Shown one piece after another: positions 36,441-48,004 of a stretch of 64,000 bases of DNA. Both the position numbers and the translations under genes were made by a program. Position 1 is the first letter of the stretch, and each line of letters starts with the position of its first letter. Origin of the DNA: Trichostrongylus colubriformis (Eukaryota; Nematoda; Chromadorea; Rhabditida; Trichostrongylidae); NCBI GenBank assembly GCA_963978905.1, contig OZ022261.1, forward strand, positions 18,895,582 to 18,959,581. Direction: 5' to 3'. The notes under the pieces are model-generated. The model was not told the DNA's origin. It ran no database searches and saw only the letters and a program-made list of their open reading frames with translations.

Positions 36441-37214
36441 GATCATTGCTATCTTACAAATCATGAAACAGAACGCAGGTTTCTGGATGAGCTTTATCAT
36501 CATATTTAATTACATACGTACATCCACATATCTAATATATGCAACTTCAAACTCAAGATGTTTTTCAAAAGTCAGTAAATATACTTATAAGTGTTTACTC
36601 GCACGACCGTAACGTTTTCCATGGGCCCCAAGCGGTATTCGCGGAGAAAGAGAGCCGAAGGCCACCTCGAAAAATCGCTTTTTGTGGAAGGGGTGGGGTT
36701 CAGGTGTGAACACAGCTGACATGAACTGCTGAATAGCCCTGGGAATAAGAAATGCCCGCCTTATCCACCATTAGAAAACCCCTTCCTGGAATTTTCTGGA
36801 CAGGTCCGGAACAGTCCTAGAAGTCGTGGAAAGTTTTTCAAAACCAATCTCACCGCTTCATAGGTTACAGCAATTGAATTTTTCTGCACATTACATTCTA
36901 TGCGTCTCTATGCTAGACCATCATCTGATGGGCTTTCCTCAGACAGAGAGGCTACAGCAGTTTTCAGAGCTGAATTTCGAACTCCTCTCAATCCTTTTGT
37001 TGCTACTACAAGTGTAGTGCACGTGCTCGTCAAAAAAATTTCAAAGACCGAAAGTTATATCTTCTGGGACAACATCTTGCAATACTGATGGCTGTAAGAG
37101 ATGTTCGTAAGGGCACCTGACAAGTTTGCCTCACTCGGTATTCGTTTGAATATTCAGAGGTTTCATTTGAATCCTCACGACAATCGGATCCTTCCGCTTT
37201 ATTAGATCGTTTTC

Positions 37215-37430
37215 ATTTTAAAATGACTGTCTTACAACACTGACGCAATGAGTCAGAGGTGGGCTCCTGGAGGTTCACCGCGCGCACGCGGTGAGTTCCT
37301 TGCTGGTCCCGTTGTGAAGAAGCCTGGTATTCCTGCGAACTGAGCCAATTCACAACGGAATTAACAAGGAGCACGTCGTGCGCGGTGATGCAATTCGCCA
37401 CACAAGTGACTGGATGCCCCATACTGACGC
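37215..37430. repeat. Foldback repeat (tgacgca ends)
   Basis: Imperfect inverted arms that share caccgcgcgcacg and ccgttgtgaa, ending in tgacgca on both sides. Related partial sequences appear at about 20575-20700 and 29850-29935. Confidence 0.55.
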
Positions 37431-39279
37431 ACTTCCTTTTTCTAGCGGTGCTATATGTAAATAAAAATACAACTGATGCTTAGATTGGCTTGGCACGGAA
37501 ATTATGACTTTGTCTGTGAACGTAGATCTTCTTGCAAAGGTGCAGGTAACTAACATGAGTATCCTTTTCTTCATGGTCATAACAAAAACACTTTTACACA
37601 ACTGATACTGTTTTCTATGTGGACAAGAAAGCACGGAGGTTCCATATTCGAGTACCAGTCCTAACAAAGCATGTTTTATAGGCGTTCAACAAGACGGGGG
37701 AACTGGTTTACTTCTGCATTGCTTTCAGAAAACTACCGCTCATCTCGGTGTGTGCGTGTTCATCATACAGAAACACAACATCAATAAGAAGTAGCACGGT
37801 TCTTCAAGGACGTTTTGGATGTAGTTCGTGTGATTAATGGGCTTTCCATAACTTTTTCCAACTTTACAAAAGTATGACCATCGAATAAAATCTCTTCAGC
37901 AATGCCGACAAGTTCTAAGAGTTGCAGATGCCATATTAATCGGACCACCGAAAATAGGGTGTGAAGCACCGTCATCACTTCAGGACCCGAACACTTCGGG
38001 GCGCATAGGTAGTCGGGCGCCGCGGTGTCAATTTTGAATTTTAATGGCATGCACCAGAAGCACAGTTATGTAAAGGTTGAATAATCCTCAAGAGAAGTCA
38101 TTTGGAGAAGAGATTCATGGATGGGTCCTCTACGGCTCTCCCCTATTCTTGGCGATGAAGTGCTGCTAAAAAACGTTTTCAATAATTAATCGCCTTTACA
38201 CCAGAAGCAGCAATACCATGGGTATCGAATGATTTATGAGCCTTGCTTTTTTGAGATCCGCCACAACATTGGTGTGTGGGAAGCGGGGGGGGGTGTACCC
38301 TTATGTCGGGATTTCTTACCGCAGAATGTCGCAAGCGAAGCGATGCATACGAGCTGAAAGCGATGACAAGTTATCTGTGTATGGCTCCCCTAGCATTACC
38401 TTGTGATCGCCTTAAGACCCAACACTAGCTGCGCGCATAGCTCGCACACACCACGTCGTACGCCGTTCATCGTGTTGCGAAATTCTGAAATATGTGTTCA
38501 CACCCGGGAATAGTGCACTTCCTACGGCACGACTTCTCCACCTTTTTTTGGGTTCTATTGCTATGTATTTTCAATTTAAGAAAATACATATATTTCACAA
38601 TCCCTCATGAGGGTTCGCCGTGAAAGTACCCTTCGCTTCTCATCTGCCTATTGAATATCAGAATCCAGGAAGAAGCCACTTCTGCAGGGACGATTGAGTC
38701 AATCGAAAAGCCATGAGAGCATATCATGAGCAGAGCCATCGAAAATGAGCAAGGGAAAAGTGAAAGGAAGAGAAATGTAGGTTGCCCCTGACTCGAGGAT
38801 GCAAGGACAAAGAGTATAGGAACCGCATAAAAATCTTGCAGGTTTCTATAGCAATCGATTGCGTTTTGAGTTTTAATGTAGTCTAGACATGTAACCGGCC
38901 TCAACAACTCGTCTCAACATCACCCCTATGAATAAACAGGTGGCCATTACATTTTTTTGAATAATGCTTCCATTGTCACTATGGAGCCAAATAACCACTG
39001 TGAGCACATGTGGAAGCAAGTAAAAAGGGAAAAGATCCCAGCGACTTTTACTCAAGAGCACCTGCCTTAATGAGATTCGGATCGAGAATATTTCAGCCAC
39101 ACCGCCGACTGTCTGCACTCCAGTCAACGAAAGCGATCTGATTCCTTTCCAGACGGTGGACATGGTGCAGCGCTTGTGAGAGAACTGAAACTTCTTCATG
39201 CTACTTTCCTTTATTGATTCATGGAAAGCTGTAGAAAAGTCAGCTATGTCTCGGTAGTCGATTCAGGGACATGGAATTC

Positions 39280-40520
39280 CCAGCTTGCCAACGATCAATG
39301 TTCAGACGCCGGTGCATGTGCCCAAACATCGAAGATCAGATGATCTAATTCACCTTATGCGATATGGCGATCGTTAGACCAGACTGACTGGATCTCTAGA
39401 AATGGCGGGGCGAGCTTCGCTCCAGCGGTTATACTTTTTACGAAGTTTTGCTCAAATAAACAGACTGTTTTGTGTCTGTCGAAAGGACTGAGTTTCATGA
39501 TCTGCCTTGACTTGAGGGTGGAACTAATGGGAACAACATCGTTGAGTGTTAAGCGACTATTTCCCGTGCAGCTTCCAGACAACGTTGAGTGTCGCTTTGG
39601 CGTGGAATATGAAAGTAGAAACGCTAGATAGTGCGAAAAAGGCAAGGGAACGAAATGAAAAGTCAAAAATTCGAGAAGTAGGCCCCCCAACCATAGACGG
39701 CTTGAGTATGGATAGGATGGTACGAATGACCAGCTTCGCATTTTGGTAATGACTGATTCGCAACTAATGCGCGAGGCAACATTAATTAGGTGAGGGGATC
39801 TCGAGGTTATACCTGTCTAAAGCCTTTGATAAGTTTTCTCACGAAAAGCTCCATGAGCTGCGGCAGCCGGAATTGGAGACCAAGCCCTCAGCTGGATTCG
39901 ATCCTACTTGAAAGACAGGCATATCCTGATGAGCGGTAAAGTGAGAAACTACGTTTCGCGAAAATTTCCTGTCCCAGTGGTGTTGCACAAGGAGGTGTAA
40001 TATTACCGTTGTTATTCCTGACTTACAGTCATGATTTCCCTTCTTACCCACGTACACATCCGTTAGTAAAAATTGAGATATTTGCTGATGCCCTTCGGTT
40101 ATAATGACGATAATCATGACTGTGTTCATCAAACCCTAACCCAGCCCATGTACATCATGATTGAGTAGGCCGCAACTGGGGCATACCAATAAACTTCGAG
40201 AAAGCATCGGTACTTCAGACTGGGAGAGCTTGAACGGTACCACACACTTTTCAGAATTATCATAGGTACCTCTCGTGAAGTACGTGACCTGGGTTTTTTA
40301 TTAAGCGTGATCTAGACTCCACATGTTATGTAGACAATATTGTTTGAGAAGCTTTCACTACTCCTTTCATTACAATCAGGGGCATTCATCACAATAATGC
40401 CTCAATTTTGTTAAAACTGTATGGAGCATACATATGCTGCTCTTCTATTCAAATATGGTACGCAAATATAGAGCCTCACGCTAGGAAACTCCAGGCAAAA
40501 GTTGGAAATTACAGCAACAC
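39280..40520 (+). pseudogene. CR1-like LINE fragment (reverse transcriptase, decayed)
   Basis: Plus-strand reading gives pieces of a non-LTR reverse transcriptase in shifting frames: LSKAFDKFSHEKLHE (motif A region) near 39815, a block corresponding to GVAQGGVI near 39985, motif C altered from FADD to FADA near 40082, and a C-terminal ARKLQAKV near 40480. The same family is seen at 55481-56200 on the minus strand, where RKLQAKVEKA is preserved. Frames are broken throughout, and I saw no usable ORF1. Confidence 0.65.
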
Positions 40521-40906
40521 TAGAATCTCGATATATCTATGTCATTTCCATGCCACTTCACGTTATATACTTGCATATATCTGTCATTCAATCAGTACGT
40601 TGGCAGCGAGTGGTGAGTTGGAACGTGGTTTCATAGCTATCGGTATTTGGCTTTGCTGTAAGTAGCCACAACTATCGCTTTCTTCCTTGAAAGTGTGCTT
40701 ACTTACTCGCGTTCCTGTTCCTAAGAAGGGTGGCGGTAAAGTCACCTGTCTGGCCCCTGTCATCCCGAAAGTTTGTTTTGCACCTCAATTCCAGTCGCTA
40801 TAGTTTATTCGGCGTGGCTCTTCTGGTTCAAACTTGTTGCGTTTGAGTCTTGACTAAATTGAGCTCTGTTTTGCCTGGTTCTTTTCTGTCAATAACCTAC
40901 ACAATA

Positions 40907-41604
40907 ATGGCTGGTAAAAAAAAAGTGTTCAGAATCCAAGTGCAAAGGGTAGCTCACAAAGGGAAAAACCTAGACGACTGAAGACGAAGACGCTTGACCA
41001 GAACTCTGCCAGTGACATCTTTGACTACCGCACCTGCTCGGTCAGGGAAATTTTGAGCGCCATGCAAGAACGAAACACGGATCCGCTCATAAATGAAATG
41101 ATTTTAGTCCTACAAGAAAAAATGGTTGAAACTGTTTCTAGTAAGATTGAAGAGGAATGGCAGAAGTGTAGTGATTGCCGGATTAGCGGAAGAACCTCGA
41201 GAATTGCCTGCCTCTCGTCGTCAAATGAAGTTAGAAGATGGTGGCAGGTATTCTGGATATACTTGATGTAGAGTGTAGACCCGAGTCGGTATATTGTCTG
41301 GGCACATATGCAGACTCAAGAAACAGACTAGTGAAAGTGGTTCTACCATCCAAATCACATTGGTTGAAAACACTGTCTAATGCTCGACTACTACGTCAAT
41401 CAGGTATGTCATATATATTTATAAGACGCAGTATGTCAGCTGAAGAGCGAGCTGCTGAATATAGACTCAGACAACAAGCTCGTGAACTGAACAAGGTCGC
41501 TAAAAAGAAGGAATGGGTTGTCTACAAAAGCGAGCTAAAACGGGTTAGTGAGCTTTCTGCTAAAACAGGAGCGGGAAACCGCCAGTCACGCCCTCCGCAG
41601 GCTT
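40907..41604 (+). pseudogene. CR1-like LINE ORF1, frameshifted
   Basis: Starts at the ATG at 40907 (MAGKKK). The frame shifts within the nine-A run right after it and again near 41235. The middle is a charged coiled-coil-like segment (NEMILVLQEKMVETVSSKIEEE). The end carries a conserved-looking block (DVECRPESVYCLGTYADSRN, then IFIRRSMSAEERAAEYRLRQ), typical of the ORF1 product of nematode CR1-type LINEs, probably an RNA-binding partner of the reverse transcriptase. It runs directly into ORF2. Confidence 0.7.
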
Positions 41605-41609
41605 AAGGT

Positions 41610-44420
41610 GTTACCTGCTAAACTCCCGAAGTATAGTTAATAAATTTCCCCTACTGCATTCTTTTCTTGTTATGACTAACCCCGACAATTTGCCAATAAC
41701 TGAAACATGGCTTGATGATAAAATTTTGGATTCAGAAATATTGGTAGGCCTAAATTATGATCTCATACGATCCGACAGGAAAGGTCTAAGAGGAGGAGGA
41801 GTATGCTGTTTAATCAAAGGTAATTTACAGTGGCGATTAAGCCGCAAACAATTCAGGGGATTACTCTCAGATTTACTTTGCTTTGATATTATATCTGAAG
41901 TAAGCGCTACTATATCACTTCGAGTAATGCTTGTCTACTGCCCGCCACGATCCACCGTTGATGATGATGATCTGATTAATGTTCTCTACGACATATGCTC
42001 CATTCCCGGTCCTCTTCTTGTGCTAGGAGATTTCAACCTCAGTATTGACTGGATTGATGATGTTCCATGAACAAATACTGACGTACGATTTAAGGAAATT
42101 TTCATATGTTGTAACCTTAAACAGTGGGTTATGTGTGCTACTAGAGGTGAATCCATCTTAGATTTGATTTTATCTTCTGACGCCATGGTTCGAAACATTT
42201 ATATTCTCCCTCCTCTTGGCAATTCAGATCACAGCATCATACACTTCGAGGTCGACTTTATGAAAGTAGAAAGATTTTTTTGCCTGAACCAGTTTTTGCA
42301 CGTGTCGATTATGATATGCTCAGTAACTGTCTGAACGCAATAGACTGGAGTCAATTATTCAGTAATTATACATCAGTTTTAGAACTTTACTACAGATTCT
42401 GTTTAGTATTATATAGATACTTTTCAAAAAATGTTCCCATTCGTTACACATGTGACAGAAACCGTCAATACCCCTTTCATATCAAAAATCTAATTGAGCA
42501 AAAAGCTCGACTTTTCCAGAAACTACACAATCTTCTGTCTAATGCTCTCTATAGGAAGGTATGCTCTGACATGAATTTCCACACCAAAAAATACCTGGCC
42601 AAAAGAGAGCGCTATTTACTGAATCGCAATAACTTCTCATTCTATGCATATCTAAGGAAAAAAGTAAACGCATCTTCAAAGCCTACAATTTTTATTGACG
42701 AAGATGGTCATCTATAGAATCCAATAAGCAAATAGCAATAGCTCTTGGGCGATACTTTGCTAGCGTATTCTCACAATGTAGACAGGATATTGAGCGATGT
42801 ACCATGTGACCAGCCAGAAATTCTAGCAGAACCGAACGCTGATATCGATCTTGTTATCCAACCATGTGATGTCTTAAGAATCATGAAAAAATTAAAAAAG
42901 AGTTCCTCTGTTACCTATGATGGCATACCTCAGGTCCTATTTCGAAAATGCTGTTGCCCTTCAATATCCAGTAGCGTTTGTACTCAATGCCTCACTCTTT
43001 TTAGGGGAAGTGCCATCTATTTGGAAAGATGCTCTCGTGATCCCCATTCCAAAGGTTCCAAATGCATCCAAAATAAGTGAATTCAGACCCATAAATATAT
43101 CCTGTTGCTGGTAAGATCCTTGAGAAGTTAATCTGTGAAAAATTGACTGCATGACTTAATAGACGTAAGCTGATATCATCACAGCGGCATGGCTTCATCA
43201 CAGGAATGTCTACCACTTCCCTATTATGCGATTCCCTTTACGACTGGTTAAATAGCTCTCAATAATGGTAAATCAGTTGATGTTATATATTTCGACTTAA
43301 CTGAGGCATTCGACAAGGTGTGTCATAGGAAGTTAATCATGAAACGTAAGCACCTTGGAATTCAGGAACAACTTCTGATTTGGTTAGACTCCTACCTAAA
43401 AGAAAGGCAAGTCAAGGTTGGCAATGAGTACTCAAATCGGCACCCCTGTACGAGTGGTGTTCCCCAAGGAGGTGCACTCTCACCTCTTCTATTCCTGGTA
43501 TGCACAGCAGACTTACCAGAGTTCTTGAAGGTTCATCCCTGGGTTGAAATTAAAATGTTTGCTGATGATATTAGGATCTAGTGTAGCTATGACAATAAGG
43601 AACAATCTGTAGCACACAGTGCTTTGAGTCTAACAATTCAACGAATGATAGAATGGTCTGATATTCGGGAAATACCGCTTAATTTAAAGAAAACAGTGCA
43701 TTTGCACTTGGGCTCGAGCCAACCGATTCCATTTCAGGTCTCTGGCACTTCAATAAGACTGGAAAGTTCAGTGAATGATCAGGGGATTCTTTTCGATGAC
43801 TCACTGAGCTTCAATGGTCATATTTCAATGGTGGTAAAGAAAGCTCTCAACGCACTCTTCCTTATGCTGAGAAATGTTCATTGCAATGACTCCGCTGTAT
43901 TAATCAGACTATATAAAACCTATATTCTACCTCATTTGGAATATGGCTCTACAGTATGGAATCCACATCTCAATAAGCACATTAAATGCTTAGAGAAAGT
44001 CCAAAGAATTTTCACGAGAATCCTTTTTTATCGGTCATTCCCGAATTCGAGATATCCCCAAGCTATACCTACCTACAAAGATCGACTAATCATCTTGAAC
44101 ATGAAGAGCTTGAAATATAGAAGGATAATATGTGTTATGACCTTTGCTTTCCGCATAATCAAAAGGGAAATCAATTTGAAGATTAGTAAATACTGGATAT
44201 TTCGGCCATATAGAAGGACCGAAAATGGATATGTTCTTCTACAGGAGATTGCATCGCTATCACTTCAACACAACCTTCTATTCCTTCTTTTTTTCGCACC
44301 GCTAGGTGGTTGCAACTGCTGCCACATAATCTCTTGTTGTGCAATGATTCTACCCACTTTCGATCGCAGCTACAAAAACTAAACATCTTTGACGTCTTGA
44401 ACATCGAAGATGTTAACTAG
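41610..44420 (+). pseudogene. CR1-like LINE ORF2 (endonuclease plus reverse transcriptase), broken
   Basis: Domains in order: an apurinic-type endonuclease from 41610 to about 42260 (SIVNKFPLLHSF, ITETWLD, LLVLGDFNLSIDW and the end NSDHSIIHF), a linker with Arg/Lys-rich stretch to about 42720, then a reverse transcriptase with motif A (YFDLTEAFDKV) near 43285, SGVPQGGALSPLLF near 43455 and the catalytic FADDIRI near 43560. The thumb and C-terminal part run to the stop at 44418-44420. An in-frame TGA lies near 42068, a TAG follows the FADD motif at about 43579, and frameshifts lie near 42275, 42720, 43110 and 44290. It was a full-length element, now inactive. Confidence 0.88.
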
Positions 44421-45330
44421 TACATGCTGTGAGAAAGTTTCTACTGATATGTTAAGGTGACAGCCGAAACTTTTTCCAACAACAGGTCTACACAATTATG
44501 CTACAGCAACGTATAGCAACCATGCAATGTCGTGATGCGATACTTCCAATTCAAACCATTTGAAAAGAACAAGGAGAGATAGCCTGGAAGACTAATGATT
44601 GTAGATGGCCGTACTAAACTCTTGACTATCTAAACTTAGTATATAATGCTTTCTGAACTATTCTTTGCATTACGATCTATCATTCAGTCATTCCGTAATG
44701 TTGTCTCATTCTGTGCTTATACGATTGTGCTTTTAAAAAATTAGGAGGTTTACCTATACTTACAGAGCAAATTCGATTTGTAAAGTAATGGTAGTACTAG
44801 GTAGTGATTTTTATTCTAACTGGCCTAGTGATATACTAATTTTAAAGATCAAGCTCACCATCCTCCTGCCTTTCGAGCTTGATGTCAATACCTTAACATG
44901 CTACCCACTTGCCAATTCCACGTGGGCGGCCGGTAAACCCGTGTCTCGGAGTTTTGGTGAGTGCCTATGACCCCCGTTGTGGCGAAAGGCATCATAGCCG
45001 GCTGATGCGGCGCTTGTCAAGGTCACGCATTACAGCTTCCAAGGTAGGAGAGGAGGTTCTTTTGAAGAACTATCTCCAAGGTCCATACCATATATCACTT
45101 CGGTCGTGCTACATGTACTACCACATACCTCAACATCAACTAATTATTTTCCAAAAGGTACCTCCCAGTTTAAAAGCCTGTCGTTACTAATACATCGCCT
45201 CATTCATTAATCTGATTCAGTTTCAATTGTTGTACATCGTATTAGATAATTTAGGTCTGAAAATACCATCAGCTGGTTATTAGCCTGAACATTGGCTTGA
45301 GTACTGTTATACTTGATACTTTATTACATG
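44421..45330. other. 3' flank of the LINE; nothing further recognised
   Basis: Probably includes the 3' untranslated part of the 40.9-44.4 kb LINE, but I could not see its tail. No gene or structured repeat noted up to the 3' end of the next, oppositely oriented LINE. Confidence 0.35.
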
Positions 45331-45416
45331 ACAAGCATGTACAAAAGAAATTGCCAGCAAACATCTAGCATTGAACCACAAGTAAAGTAGAAAAGACGAA
45401 CATTATCCCATGCAGT

Positions 45417-47081
45417 TCACAATTTGTAAAACAGCGAAATCTGTAGCAACATATGGCGAAGAACAAAATGGTCAAAGAAAAGAGACTGACGAAAAAGATT
45501 GAGATAGGTTTTCAAGGAAATAGCCGAAACAGGGAGCGGTCTATGTTTTGACAAAGTTAAATATATGGATCCAGCACGGTTGACAAAGAAGTTATGCCGA
45601 AGACCACCGCGGGCACTTTTGAAACTAATCTTACTAAGGCTTCCTCTAGTTACTGATGGTAGGATCTGGAAAAAATGATTAGAATTTACCTGTACCTGGC
45701 CATTGAGTATTTTACTTACCATAACGACATCATTAACCTTTCTCCTGACTGCGAGAGTTTTCAACCCGAGTAGTTTATTACGAGAGGAGGAGTCCGGCAC
45801 CGATGTGTAAGAGAAACCAAGGCAACGTAAAAATAGTTTACGCGTGAAGCTATTCTGAACGGCCTCTAGCCTTTTGATAGAAGACTGCTTGCACGGGTTG
45901 AACACTGTTGTTCCATACTCTAGGATTGGTCTAACATAACTTTTATACGCGGCCAGCAGCACTTGCGGATTGGTTGAGGATAGAGCTTTGAATATGTTGT
46001 AAATTCGTCTTTGTGCTGAGAGTGAAATTTTTTCGCAATGAGTGGTGAAATCAAGCCTACTATTGAGATGAAAGCCCAAATCCACTGTCGAATCCACCGG
46101 TGTGAGATTGATGCCGTTGATTTCGTATGAGGAAAGTCCATTCCTGGCTCCAAGATGTAGTACTTTCGTCTTCTCAGGACAGAGGGGGAGGCACCATTTG
46201 ATAGACCAACGGATGAGAGTATTGATTGCTGCGCGAATTTGGAGGACACCTTCTTCATTACCAACCTCGGCATAGATTTTCAAGTCGTCAGCAAAAACTT
46301 TGCATTTAACTCCGCACGTAGACATGAGGGAAGGGATTTCATAGGTGTAGATATTGAAAAGGATGGGAGAAAGAACAGAGCCTTGCGGAACTCCACTAGG
46401 GGCTGGCTGATTGGTAGAGTAGGAGTTATTTATTCTAACTCGAAAGGAACGATTATGAAGAAAGCTACAAATCCATTTAACAATATGTGGCTCCAGACCG
46501 ACTGCTATCATCTTTTTTTGAAGGAGAGCGTGCGATACTCTATCAAAAGCTTTTGTAAAGTCAAAGTATATTATATCTACGGGTATATTATGGTCCAATG
46601 AAGTCGTCCAATCATTGATAGCTTCTAGCATGTGGGTTTCCGTAGATCTGCCGCGGATGAATCCGTGCTGATCACAGGACACAATTGAGTGAATTTGAAG
46701 ATGATTAACAATGTGTTTTTTCATAATTTTCTCGAAAATCCGAAGAAAAATGGACGTAATACATATTGGCCGGTAATTTTTGACGGAGGAAAGAGGGGGC
46801 TTTTTGGGAATGGGTACCACAAATGAGTGCCTCCAACGTTCTGGTACTTCAGCGGTCATAAGGCTCAAGTTGAAAATGACTGAAAGTGGATACGATATGA
46901 ACGGCGCTATTTCTTTAATGAATTTTAACGGAATGCCATCTGGGGTTACAGTAACGGAAGAAAGCCAACTTCGCAATATTTTTTCGATTTCCTCCTTATC
47001 ATACCATAGGGTAGAGGGCATAGTAGGAAAGTGGGCGACGCGCTGCACGTTCACTTCGCCACTTTCGACTGTCATAGGCAT
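45417..47081 (-). CDS. CR1-like LINE reverse transcriptase, intact 554-aa frame
   Basis: Uninterrupted minus-strand frame. It has RT motif A at residues 172-184 (YFDFTKAFDRVSH), SGVPQGSVLSP at 229-239, the catalytic FADD at 263-266, a thumb with LEYGTTVFNP near 400, and the family's usual C-terminal segment (SARGGLRHNFFVNR). It copies element RNA at a nicked target site. The first Met is not the natural start: upstream in the same frame lies NFASVY, which belongs to the protein, and then a stop. The endonuclease and ORF1 are missing, so this is a 5'-truncated insertion, young enough that no stop has appeared in 1.7 kb. The 3' side (45330-45416) includes aataaagtatcaagta. Confidence 0.85.
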   Translation of the reverse strand: MPMTVESGEVNVQRVAHFPTMPSTLWYDKEEIEKILRSWLSSVTVTPDGIPLKFIKEIAPFISYPLSVIFNLSLMTAEVPERWRHSFVVPIPKKPPLSSVKNYRPICITSIFLRIFEKIMKKHIVNHLQIHSIVSCDQHGFIRGRSTETHMLEAINDWTTSLDHNIPVDIIYFDFTKAFDRVSHALLQKKMIAVGLEPHIVKWICSFLHNRSFRVRINNSYSTNQPAPSGVPQGSVLSPILFNIYTYEIPSLMSTCGVKCKVFADDLKIYAEVGNEEGVLQIRAAINTLIRWSIKWCLPLCPEKTKVLHLGARNGLSSYEINGINLTPVDSTVDLGFHLNSRLDFTTHCEKISLSAQRRIYNIFKALSSTNPQVLLAAYKSYVRPILEYGTTVFNPCKQSSIKRLEAVQNSFTRKLFLRCLGFSYTSVPDSSSRNKLLGLKTLAVRRKVNDVVMVSKILNGQVQVNSNHFFQILPSVTRGSLSKISFKSARGGLRHNFFVNRAGSIYLTLSKHRPLPVSAISLKTYLNLFRQSLFFDHFVLRHMLLQISLFYKL

Positions 47082-47099
47082 GTAAACACTGGCAAAGTT

Positions 47100-47755
47100 C
47101 TTTTCTCTTTAATATTATTTTGATTGTTAGCACTAACGACATTGTCTTGGTAAAGGCACGTCCAGTGACGTAATGAAATAAATAGATAAATAAATATAAA
47201 GACCGCTTACATCGTTTTAAGCGCAAATCGTTACTGTATAGGAGGGCGTTCACTGATATTGCGTTCTGTTTCATGGTGTTGAAACGCCAAGTTGAATAAA
47301 AGTCAAGCAAATTTCAGATATCAAGGCCTGACAGGGGTCGCACCACTTCCATATCATTGCAGTGTTCTAATCTAAACAGAAATCATCGACCTGAGGTCAT
47401 CAACTCCCAGTTTTTTGTGGGTGCTGAATGGCTATAACTGTTGCCAACCGATCTGCAAAAGGAGCAAAATATACGAACTCTTAAGGTAAAGTGGGCTTAC
47501 TTACTTGGTATTGAAGATTTTTAGCCACTTGTGTTTAATATGTTGTTAAATTGTGCTGTGTGTGTTATGTTCTTTGTTTCTATTTGGCTTCTCCATTATT
47601 GCCGGATCTTAAGCAGCGCGATGCGTGCACTAAATAAATAGATAAACGAATAAATATTATCAATCACACAATTCCGTGACCTGAGCGGCACAGTTACCAA
47701 GGGTGGAAATAAAGCACTCATCAGTGTCATGACAATTAATAATTGCTATGAGAGT
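47100..47755 (+). repeat. Two LINE-type 3' tails
   Basis: Plus-strand A-rich tails occur at about 47170-47207 (gtaatgaaataaatagataa...) and 47628-47660 (cactaaataaatagataaac...). They resemble the tail of the LINE at 52757 read on its own strand. They are probably the ends of heavily truncated plus-strand LINE copies. Between them nothing is recognised. Confidence 0.5.
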
Positions 47756-47982
47756 TGTTGTGAAGTGCAGGAGAGCGAGAAGACTTAGAAGTCGTTTATT
47801 AGTCGATCGAACAAGGGAACTGAGCAATAGAACAATGGCTGGTTTATATACCCTGAAGGCCTTGTCAAATCCTTAGTGAAGCAGCCCATATGCACGATCA
47901 AACCACATGGGGTACAGATCAAACGATACCGAAGAGTGCACTTAATAAGATCACACTAAATCACGGGGAGGTCCCCACAACA
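47756..47982 (-). repeat. 3' LTR of the Gypsy element
   Basis: 227 bp, TGTTGT...ACAACA. Close to the other LTR (for example tttatataccctgaaggcc in both), with a small insertion (gatcgaacaaggg region) and several substitutions. The LTR difference gives a rough age for the insertion. Confidence 0.92.
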
Positions 47983-47993
47983 CCTCCCCCTTT
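47983..47993 (-). promoter_or_regulatory. Polypurine tract of the Gypsy element
   Basis: Minus-strand AAAGGGGGAGG directly abuts the 3' LTR, as required for plus-strand DNA priming. It lies 11 bases past the pol stop codon (48005-48007). Confidence 0.8.
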
Positions 47994-48004
47994 GAGTACA
48001 AAAC

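Larger units (their letters stand above)
34395..39270. other. Upstream region of gene 2 with two foldbacks; no gene recognised
   Basis: Contains a region of CGCCGTCG-type triplet repetition (34925-35055), the foldbacks at about 35915-36440 and 37215-37430, and scattered frames up to 105 codons (37350-37667 minus, 38873-39199 minus) without recognisable motifs. A run of G occurs near 38285. Confidence 0.35.
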
